Source of the DNA: Candidatus Latescibacteria bacterium 4484_7
GTDB taxonomy: Bacteria; Krumholzibacteriota; Krumholzibacteriia; Krumholzibacteriales; Krumholzibacteriaceae
Direction of reading: 5' to 3'
Assembly: GCA_002085285.1 (NCBI GenBank)
Contig: NATK01000161.1
Span: 1 to 6,180, forward strand
Length of the DNA stretch: 6,180 nt
Position 1 is the stretch's first letter, and every line of letters starts with the position of its first letter. A program made the translations under genes and the position numbers. A model generated the notes under the pieces. It was not told the origin of the DNA and did not search any database. It worked only from the letters and a program-made list of their open reading frames with translations. Below, one piece after another: positions 1-4,879 of the stretch.

Positions 1-872
1 CCCTCGATGAATATATTGCCTATGTAAACATACTTCATCTTTTTCACAGCCGTTTTGTAAGCCCTCTCGAGTGTCTCCTGAGGAGTCGGCGGTCTGTCTC
101 TCATGCGAAATTGAGGGAAAAAGCGCGAAAAGTGAAGCGGGATCTCGTCCGACACGCCGGCCAGCCAATCCACGAGATCGTCTATATCCTCCGGAGAATC
201 GTTCAGGCCGGGGATGACGAGATTGGTCACCTCGATATGAGAGCTCTCATTGGCAATTTCGATAAATCTCTTAACCGGCTCGACTCCGCCGTCGCAGTAC
301 TTCTTGTAGAAATCATCCCTGATGCTCTTAAGGTCTATATTGAATCCGTCGATGAGCGGAGCAAGCTCCAGCGCCGGCCCTTCATTGATAAAACCGTTCG
401 TGACGAGAATCGATTTCAACCCGTTCTCCCTCAGTGCGGCGGCTGCGTCGACAACATATTCGAACCAGACAAGAGGTTCCGTATAGGTAAACGCCACCCC
501 AATGGAACCGGTGCTCTTCGCCAGCTCCACGAGTTTCTCCGGAGCCACATAATCGGTCGGTGATTCCTCCATCGAGATATGCCAGTTCTGGCAGAAATCG
601 CATTTGAAACTGCAGCCGTTGGGTCCGATGGAGAGAATCGAGCTTGCCGGCATGAAGTGATAGAGAGGCTTCTTTTCGACTGGATCTATGTTTACCGTCA
701 CTGTCTTGCCGTAAGCAACCGCATAGAGGGTGCCGTCTCTGTTCTCCCTCAAACGGCACTTGCCCAGCTCTCCTTCGGAAAGTCCGCACATATGCGGGCA
801 GAGCTCACATCTTACTCTGTCATTGGGGAGCTTCTTGTAATATCTCGCTTCTTTTATTGTTTCATCTATCAA
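1..872 (-). CDS. amrS: AmmeMemoRadiSam system radical SAM enzyme (AmrS), 3' end outside window
   Basis: This is a radical SAM protein of the AmrS type, related to pyruvate formate-lyase activating enzymes. The family is named for co-occurrence with AMMECR1 and Memo proteins; its substrate is not firmly known. The frame is open from 872 to the window edge (290 residues seen; relatives are somewhat longer, so a few dozen residues are probably missing). The [4Fe-4S] motif CxxxCxxC is at C87, C91 and C94 (CSFKCDFCQNW). The N-terminal cysteine cluster typical of the family is C22, C25, C29 and C39 (CELCPHMC). Other family landmarks are DPVEKKPLYHF, FTYTEP, LVTNGF, NIDLK, VIPGLND and YVYIGN. The frame is closed by TAG at 893-891, and no ATG lies between that stop and the cysteine cluster, so I place the start at TTG 872 (M-I-D-E-T). 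A weak purine-rich GGGAAGAG lies 11 nt upstream; CTG at 878 is an alternative. It lies 61 bp after the polyprenyl synthase stop and is probably co-transcribed with it. No AMMECR1 or Memo gene is in the window. Confidence 0.9.
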   Translation of the reverse strand, partial: MIDETIKEARYYKKLPNDRVRCELCPHMCGLSEGELGKCRLRENRDGTLYAVAYGKTVTVNIDPVEKKPLYHFMPASSILSIGPNGCSFKCDFCQNWHISMEESPTDYVAPEKLVELAKSTGSIGVAFTYTEPLVWFEYVVDAAAALRENGLKSILVTNGFINEGPALELAPLIDGFNIDLKSIRDDFYKKYCDGGVEPVKRFIEIANESSHIEVTNLVIPGLNDSPEDIDDLVDWLAGVSDEIPLHFSRFFPQFRMRDRPPTPQETLERAYKTAVKKMKYVYIGNIFIE

Positions 873-933
873 TTGCAGCTTTTCTCTTCCCTAATGCCGC
901 TTTGTTCAATGATCCCGGTCACACGACAAGCAT

Positions 934-1764
934 TCAGAAGCCATTGACCCTTTCCACTATATAATCGGCGGCCATCGCCAGAGCATCCCTCTCGAGCGAC
1001 GGCTTAATCCGGCTCAGGAAACCCTTAGCCCTCGTGCCGAAACCTCTCGCCATCTCTATCGAGTACTCCACACCACCGTAATCCTTGACAAAGGATACGA
1101 TCTCTGGCCACTTGCTCTGCCTGCGTTGATCGACACCTACGAGTTCCTCTATCTTCTTCTGAGCGGCGTTCGGAGCATTTACGAACGCCTTTATAAACGG
1201 GAGGGTAAATCTCCCATCGGAAAAATCGGAGCCGACCGGCTTGCCTATCGCTTCCTCGTCTGCGATATAGTCGAAGATGTCGTCTGTTATCTGAAACGCC
1301 AGCCCGATATTCATCCCGAAATCGGAGTAGATCTCCCTGTTTCCGTTCTTCTCCCCGGCGAGCACCGCACCGCACTCGCAAGAGGCTGAAAATAGGGATG
1401 CGGTCTTCTTCGATATTATATCGATATAGTTTTGCTCGTTTAGATCGAGGTTGTTTCTCTGCTCGAGCTGCAGGATCTCGCCGACGCATATCGTATTCGT
1501 GACCTTCGCCAAAATATCCATCACCTCGAAGAGCCGCGCATCGGCAAGACTCGAAAAGGCCTTCGTGTATAGGAAATCCCCGATTATCGTAGCAGTCTTC
1601 GTGCCCCATCTGGCATAGACGGTCGGCCTGTTACGCCTGAAATCGTGGCCGTCGAGGATATCGTCGTGAATCAGAGTGGCCGTATGAATGAGCTCTATCG
1701 CCATCCCGCTAGTCACCAAATCATCCTTGCTTCCCCCGAGACTCCTCGCAGCGAGAAAAAGCAC
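934..1764 (-). CDS. Long-chain polyprenyl diphosphate synthase, N-terminally truncated
   Basis: Trans-isoprenyl diphosphate synthase (IspA/IspB superfamily), which adds IPP units to an allylic diphosphate to make quinone side-chain or similar long prenyl chains. Read from GTG 1764 it gives 276 residues; complete relatives have about 320. Both aspartate-rich metal-binding motifs are intact: D34-D35-x-x-D38 followed by R43-R44, and D161-D162-x-x-D165. The KT pair is at K120-T121. The residues before the first motif (HTATLIHDD) are small, as in E. coli IspB, suggesting a long-chain product. The frame begins only at the motif following GGKRxRP: codons for I-R-P-T lie just upstream but no start codon precedes them, and TGA closes the frame at 1806-1804. 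The lost N-terminal part includes the Gly-Gly-Lys-Arg segment that binds IPP diphosphate, so this product would probably be inactive. A matching N-terminus is found in another frame at 1831-1765. I read this as a damaged gene or a sequence error, not a natural short form. Confidence 0.85.
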   Translation of the reverse strand: MLFLAARSLGGSKDDLVTSGMAIELIHTATLIHDDILDGHDFRRNRPTVYARWGTKTATIIGDFLYTKAFSSLADARLFEVMDILAKVTNTICVGEILQLEQRNNLDLNEQNYIDIISKKTASLFSASCECGAVLAGEKNGNREIYSDFGMNIGLAFQITDDIFDYIADEEAIGKPVGSDFSDGRFTLPFIKAFVNAPNAAQKKIEELVGVDQRRQSKWPEIVSFVKDYGGVEYSIEMARGFGTRAKGFLSRIKPSLERDALAMAADYIVERVNGF

Positions 1765-1831
1765 TGTAGGCCTGATCCTCGAGCACCGGCGCCTGAAACT
1801 CCTTCAGCTTTTCGATGTCGGAATGGTTCAT
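1765..1831 (-). pseudogene. Out-of-frame N-terminus of the polyprenyl synthase
   Basis: ATG 1831 starts M-N-H-S-D-I-E-K-L-K-E-F-Q-A-P-V-L-E-D, which resembles the first helix of IspB-type synthases. It is preceded by a good ribosome site (GAAGGGAAAG, about 8 nt before the ATG). It is in a different frame from the 934-1764 reading, and by comparison with E. coli IspB about 33 residues between E-D and I-R-P are absent. The junction falls around the GAGGATC heptamer at about 1776-1782, where one copy can serve both frames (GAG-GAT as Glu-Asp, AGG-ATC as Arg-Ile). Deletion between two copies of this heptamer would explain it, but the second copy is inferred. Confidence 0.6.
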
Positions 1832-1902
1832 CGATTCATCTTTCCCTTCGAGCGCAAACTCAAACACTAACGAAATAAATGACAATGCCTTCTAACCCGT
1901 AT

Positions 1903-1931
1903 AAATTAGCATCGTAAAGTGCCCATGTCAA
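1903..1931 (-). promoter_or_regulatory. Sigma-70 type promoter with extended -10, upstream of polyprenyl synthase
   Basis: On the minus strand a perfect -35 box TTGACA (1931-1926) is followed by a 17-nt spacer and TAATTT (1908-1903). TG lies one base before the -10, giving an extended -10. The -10 itself matches only three of six consensus bases. The predicted start near 1896 would give a leader of about 65 nt to ATG 1831. It sits in the 147 bp gap after tatC, so the polyprenyl synthase and amrS probably have their own transcript. No clear terminator was seen after tatC. Confidence 0.5.
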
Positions 1932-1978
1932 GCTGGATGCAAGAGGGATAGACGCTCGACGCATCAACAATAAGTCTC

Positions 1979-2707
1979 TCACCCTCCCCTCCTCTTCTCT
2001 ATGATGATTGCGATCAAGGCGCTGGAAAGGAACAACAGCACCAAAGGAACCGCCATGAGGATCTGCGAAGTAGGGTCGGGAGGTGTGAGAATCGCCGAGA
2101 CGGTGAAGATGATGATAACAGCCCACCTCCACTGGCGAATCAAGGCCCTTGCCGAGATGAGACCTATTGAGGTGAGAAATATAATCAATATCGGAAGCTG
2201 AAAGACGAGCCCGAAAGCGAAACAGATCCTCGCAACGAACGAGAAATACTTGTCTATGGAGATAAGGGGGCGCAGAAAATCGGTCCCGAAGCGTAGAAGA
2301 AACTTCAGCACAATTGGTATAAGGATCCAGTAGGCAAAAACGACACCGAGGTAGAAAAGTATCGTCGATGCGGTGATGAGTGGAACGACGTGCCTTTTCT
2401 CCTGATCGAAGAGGGCGGGAGAAACGAACGCCCAAACCCTGAACAGTATGTAAGGAAACGCAACGAGAAAGCCGACTATAAAGCTCAGCTTTATCCTGAT
2501 CATGAAGGCCCCGATGGGAGAGGTGAAATAGAGGCTTTCTACAGGCAGGTCTGCAAGGAGAAAATTGAGAAGATAGCGCGACAGGAACCAGAGGACCATC
2601 GAAACCCCGATCCATGCCGCAAGCGAAGCAATTATCGTGCTTCTGAGCTCCTCGAGGTGGTCGAGGAAACTCATTTCCTTCAATCTTTCTCCTCCCTCAT
2701 CGGGCAT
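1979..2707 (-). CDS. tatC: Sec-independent protein translocase subunit TatC
   Basis: TatC is the multispanning inner-membrane receptor of the twin-arginine translocation system; it recognises RR signal peptides of folded proteins and works with TatA/TatB. The protein has 242 residues, the usual size. It opens with the cytoplasmic family motif F-L-D-H-L-E-E-L-R, continues with hydrophobic segments in the six-span pattern, and has the conserved blocks VWAFVSPALF, QEKRHV and LTPPD (207-211) before a basic tail EKRRGG. The start is ambiguous. ATG 2707 (M-P-D-E) has AGAGGA only a few bases upstream; ATG 2674 (M-S-F-L-D-H-L) would give the shortest family-like N-terminus; TTG 2722 overlaps the upstream stop. 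ATG 2707 lies 11 bp after the preceding exported-protein gene, so the two are probably co-transcribed. No tatA or tatB is in the window. Confidence 0.96.
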   Translation of the reverse strand: MPDEGGERLKEMSFLDHLEELRSTIIASLAAWIGVSMVLWFLSRYLLNFLLADLPVESLYFTSPIGAFMIRIKLSFIVGFLVAFPYILFRVWAFVSPALFDQEKRHVVPLITASTILFYLGVVFAYWILIPIVLKFLLRFGTDFLRPLISIDKYFSFVARICFAFGLVFQLPILIIFLTSIGLISARALIRQWRWAVIIIFTVSAILTPPDPTSQILMAVPLVLLFLSSALIAIIIEKRRGG

Positions 2708-2718
2708 GATCCTCTGTA

Positions 2719-3573
2719 TCAATCTTTAAGTTTGCATTCGTAGTATTCCGATGACACGACGTCTTTGCTTATTTCCTCACCGGTCTGGGGATCGGTCCTC
2801 ACCATCTTCCCCTTTACATCCACCTCTATCTTGTTGTAAACAACATACCCTCCGTTCAACGCAACCTTCGCTTTTACCTTCCCTTTGATCTCTGCGCTCA
2901 TATGCCCGCCGGCGCCATCCTGATCGATAGAACCTTCGATTTTACCCTGAATTACCGCCACCTCCACACCCTTGTCCTTCTCGAACTTCTTTATCTCGTA
3001 GGTTGCCTTGCCATTTTTGCCTTGAGATTTACCATTCTTCGATTCCGGTTCTCCGAGGTTCGCAGTCCACTTGAAACCCTTCGATACGGTGGTATCGGGA
3101 AGCTCGATGAACCAAGTGTCGAGAATATTTTTTAGATCGGAAGGCCTTTTCAAACCGGGGATGTACCCGACGGGAAGAATCTTGAGCACCTTTCCGTTCG
3201 ACGATACGACGGCTCTCACCGTCTTGCCCTCGAGCTTGATGGGAGGCTTCCAGTCTATGAACTTTTCACCACGCATGATGCTTCCTCTAACCTCAACGAA
3301 GTTGAATCTCACTATGCGCCCTTCTTCGGTCGTAGTGTCAGGGAATTCTACCCTGACCTTGAACGACTCGTTCTGGGTCATCGTCATCCCATAGAAATCC
3401 ATCTGATTCGTGCTTGACGATTCGTAGTTCAAAACCTTTCCTGCCGGCGGATTGAACCTGAGAGTGACTACCTTGGATTCGGCCGCGAATGTCGCCGTTT
3501 CGATCACGAAAGAGAGCGCAGTGACGACCGCTGCAGCAGCCAAAAGCCTCAACCTAAATCTATACTTTGCCAT
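2719..3573 (-). CDS. Exported protein of unknown function
   Basis: I do not recognise a named gene. The 284-residue product starts with a Sec-type signal peptide: a basic n-region (M-A-K-Y-R-F-R-L-R), a hydrophobic stretch (about 10-24) and a probable cleavage site around A30-A31 (ATFAAES). There is no lipobox cysteine and no consecutive twin arginines. The mature part is rich in Lys, Glu, Val and Gly with alternating polar and apolar residues, suggesting a mostly beta fold. It includes a K/G-rich stretch (SKNGKSQGKNGK) and ends ECKLKD. The layout (LRFNPPAGKVLNYESSS near the N-terminus, ELPDTTVSKGFKW in the middle) recalls DUF6263-like secreted proteins, but I cannot verify this. I chose ATG 3573 because GGGGAGG lies 5 nt upstream; an in-frame extension to 3648 would add 25 residues ahead of the signal peptide. 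It has its own candidate promoter and is followed closely by tatC. Confidence 0.8.
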   Translation of the reverse strand: MAKYRFRLRLLAAAAVVTALSFVIETATFAAESKVVTLRFNPPAGKVLNYESSSTNQMDFYGMTMTQNESFKVRVEFPDTTTEEGRIVRFNFVEVRGSIMRGEKFIDWKPPIKLEGKTVRAVVSSNGKVLKILPVGYIPGLKRPSDLKNILDTWFIELPDTTVSKGFKWTANLGEPESKNGKSQGKNGKATYEIKKFEKDKGVEVAVIQGKIEGSIDQDGAGGHMSAEIKGKVKAKVALNGGYVVYNKIEVDVKGKMVRTDPQTGEEISKDVVSSEYYECKLKD

Positions 3574-3598
3574 ATCTACCTCCCCTTTCAGACATCGG

Positions 3599-3616
3599 TT
3601 CTTTTCGCCAAAAGAA
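3599..3616. repeat. Perfect inverted repeat overlapping the -10 region
   Basis: TTCTTTT and AAAAGAA form a 7-bp perfect inverted repeat with a 4-bp centre (CGCC on the plus strand). It lies 26 bp upstream of the exported-protein ATG and overlaps the proposed -10 box. It could be an operator or a hairpin at the transcript start. It has no T-run typical of a terminator on either strand. The arms are A/T-rich, so a chance occurrence is possible. Confidence 0.4.
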
Positions 3617-3641
3617 TATACCCGATCGATCAATCTTTCAA
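3613..3641 (-). promoter_or_regulatory. Candidate sigma-70 promoter for the exported protein and tatC
   Basis: On the minus strand TTGAAA (3641-3636) is followed by a 17-nt spacer and TATTCT (3618-3613). A better -10 match, TATATT (3620-3615), would leave only a 15-nt spacer. The predicted start near 3606 is about 33 nt before ATG 3573. The location just after the nrdR terminator and before a well-placed ribosome site supports it. Confidence 0.4.
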
Positions 3642-3678
3642 CCCACATAATCTTCAGAACCTGAAAGCTCTATGGAAC

Positions 3679-3706
3679 CGAAAACAACCCAAGCGCCCGC
3701 CGCTTG
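3679..3706 (-). terminator. Probable Rho-independent terminator after nrdR
   Basis: On the minus strand CAAGCG, a 5-nt loop GCGGG and CGCTTG form a 6-bp stem (3706-3690), followed by GGTTGTTTTC. It lies 67 bp beyond the in-frame nrdR stop and upstream of the next promoter, the expected site for the end of the dCMP deaminase-nrdR transcript. The T-run is interrupted, so strength is uncertain. Confidence 0.5.
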
Positions 3707-3772
3707 CCGCACCTTGAGCCCACCACTCAAACACGCTCGTACGAGGGGTCGTCTTGAAATGCTCCGAGCGGC

Positions 3773-3926
3773 TCACCCCTTTTTCTTCTCGAGCAATCCC
3801 CGCAGCTCGTCGAGAAACTGAGTGACGTCCTTGAACTCTCTATAGACGGAGGCGAAGCGGACATAGGCAACCTGATCTATAGCCGCGAGGCGAACCATCA
3901 CCTCGTTTCCTATCTCGCTCGTCGGC
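3773..3926 (-). pseudogene. Out-of-frame C-terminal part of NrdR
   Basis: Read from 3925 this frame gives 50 residues beginning P-T-S-E-I-G-N-E-V-M, then VAYVRFASVYREFKD, a hallmark of NrdR, and ending LLEKKKG before TGA at 3775-3773. Compared with E. coli NrdR, about ten residues (the LRATGEREV segment of the ATP-cone) are missing between IDDVEK and PTSEIG, and only one stray G is present there. A 29-nt loss fits exactly: 93 + 10 + 50 gives 153 residues, a normal NrdR length. No start codon or ribosome site of its own was seen, so it is a gene fragment, not a separate gene. Confidence 0.85.
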
Positions 3927-4205
3927 CTTCTCCACATCGTCTATCAACTGTTCGAGGGATTCTCTCGATACGGGGCGCTTTTCACAGGCTCTGAGCAGAC
4001 CGTTGAGGATCTTTTCGCGGCTGTATCGCTCGCGGCGGCCATCCTTCTTGACAACCATGACGGGCGTATGCTCAATGTACTCGTATGTGGTGAATCGATA
4101 ACCGCACTTGAGGCACTCCCGCCTTCTCCTGATCGCCGAGTTGTCCTTTGTCGCTCTGCTGTCGACGACCCTGTCTCCATCGTGTCCGCATGAGGGACAA
4201 CGCAC
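3840..4205 (-). CDS. nrdR: Transcriptional repressor NrdR, frameshifted; intact N-terminal part
   Basis: NrdR is the zinc-ribbon and ATP-cone repressor of ribonucleotide reductase genes; the cone senses ATP/dATP and controls binding to NrdR boxes. From GTG 4205 the protein starts V-R-C-P-S-C-G. AGGGGA lies 7 nt upstream, and no ATG gives this N-terminus, so the GTG start is well supported. The zinc ribbon is complete: C3, C6, C31 and C34, with the basic run RRRRECLKCGYRF between and after. The ATP-cone begins at about residue 48 (PVMVVKKDGRRERYSREKI) and continues through ACEKRPVS. Family similarity stops after K93 (IDDVEK); the frame then runs through unrelated residues to TAG at 3842-3840, giving 121 residues. 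The rest of NrdR lies in another frame at 3925-3773. It starts 14 bp after the dCMP deaminase stop and is surely co-transcribed with it. Confidence 0.9.
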   Translation of the reverse strand: MRCPSCGHDGDRVVDSRATKDNSAIRRRRECLKCGYRFTTYEYIEHTPVMVVKKDGRRERYSREKILNGLLRACEKRPVSRESLEQLIDDVEKADERDRKRGDGSPRGYRSGCLCPLRLRL

Positions 4206-4219
4206 TTCAAGCTCCCCTG

Positions 4220-4690
4220 TTACTTGTTCTTCTCCGAAGCGGTATCCTCGATCATGTACACCGTGTCGATACCGGATTCCGCTATCAGCTCTTCGCCGAG
4301 CCTGTCCGGGTACCTCTCCGAAACAACGAGTCTCTTTATGCCGGCATTGATGATCATCTTGGCGCAGGTAGCACAGGGAGCAGTTGTACAGTACATCGTA
4401 GCTCCCTCCATGCTTATCCCGCTCGATGCCGCTTGAATGATGGCGTTTTGCTCGGCGTGCACCCCTCTGCAGAGCTCTTGCCTCTCCCCAGAAGGGATGC
4501 CGAGTTTCGAACGAAGGCACCCTATATCGAGGCAGTGCGGCAGCCCTCGAGGAGCTCCGTTGTAACCCGTCGAGATGATCTTCTTGTCCTTGACGATGAT
4601 CGCTCCGACCTTTCTCCTAAGACACGTCGATCGGGTCGAAACGAGTTTTGCTATCTGCATGAAGTATTCGTCCCATGATGGTCTGCTCAT
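4220..4690 (-). CDS. Deoxycytidylate (dCMP) deaminase, ComEB-like
   Basis: Zinc-dependent hydrolytic deaminase converting dCMP to dUMP, the substrate of thymidylate synthase. The 156-residue protein is of normal length and complete. The catalytic zinc site is H78-A-E80 (GVHAEQN) plus P105-C106-A-T-C109; E80 is the proton shuttle. Family landmarks include RPSWDEYFMQIAKLVSTRSTC, VGAIIVKDKKIISTGYNGAP, GIPSGER and CAKMIINAGIKRLV. Extra cysteines C23, C53, C58 and C74 could hold a second, structural metal as in some relatives. ATG 4690 has AAGGA 6 nt upstream and the MSRPSW beginning fits the family. In Gram-positive bacteria the homologue is ComEB; there is no competence gene here, so a housekeeping nucleotide role is inferred. 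nrdR follows 14 bp downstream. Confidence 0.96.
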   Translation of the reverse strand: MSRPSWDEYFMQIAKLVSTRSTCLRRKVGAIIVKDKKIISTGYNGAPRGLPHCLDIGCLRSKLGIPSGERQELCRGVHAEQNAIIQAASSGISMEGATMYCTTAPCATCAKMIINAGIKRLVVSERYPDRLGEELIAESGIDTVYMIEDTASEKNK

Positions 4691-4844
4691 TCCAATTCCT
4701 TTTTCTACACGAGTTGAACCACAACGATCAACGCTCGCGGGGCTTGACGACTACCCGGGCAACATATCCTCCACCTATCCCCGCACTCATGATCAGAAGA
4801 TCGGTCGAAGCGAAATAAAAACACATGCCCGCCCGCCATGACCT
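4691..4844. other. Intergenic gap between glyA hairpin and dCMP deaminase
   Basis: This stretch is long for such a tight gene group. It holds no recognisable protein or RNA. The only minus-strand reading of note is a 32-codon frame from ATG 4826 to TGA 4730-4728 (M-C-F-Y-F-A-S-T-D-L, ending KPRER). It has a hydrophobic middle and a basic end like a tiny membrane peptide, but no clear ribosome site. It may be chance or a remnant. No strong promoter for the dCMP deaminase was found in it. Confidence 0.3.
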
Positions 4845-4872
4845 ATTCAAATAATAGCCTCTTTGAAAGAGG
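4845..4872 (-). terminator. Probable terminator after glyA
   Basis: On the minus strand CCTCTT, a 3-nt loop TCA and AAGAGG form a 6-bp hairpin (4872-4858), starting 7 bp after the glyA stop. It is followed by CTATTATTTGAA, a T-rich but interrupted tail. The position directly after the stop codon supports a terminator or an attenuating hairpin. The weak tail leaves room for read-through into the dCMP deaminase gene. Confidence 0.45.
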
Positions 4873-4879
4873 AGACGCA

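Noticed and set aside
111..563. Plus-strand open frame of 150 codons
   Set aside because: It is antisense to the well-supported amrS gene and shows no recognisable domain.
919..933. ATG overlapping the polyprenyl synthase stop as a start for amrS
   Set aside because: It is in a different frame from amrS and ends after four codons (M-L-V-V-stop).
1860..2615. Minus-strand open frame of 251 codons overlapping tatC
   Set aside because: It reads tatC in another frame; the tatC frame has all family motifs and this one has none.
3574..3648. 25-residue N-terminal extension of the exported protein
   Set aside because: It would bury the signal peptide and spans the promoter; ATG 3573 has a strong ribosome site.
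4206..4520. Upstream extension of the nrdR frame into the dCMP deaminase gene
   Set aside because: The overlap region encodes the deaminase in its own frame, and GTG 4205 has a good ribosome site and the exact NrdR N-terminus.
4702..4731. Possible promoter TTGATC, 18 nt, TAGAAA before the dCMP deaminase gene
   Set aside because: Only four of six matches in each box, and the start would fall on the ribosome site, leaving too short a leader.
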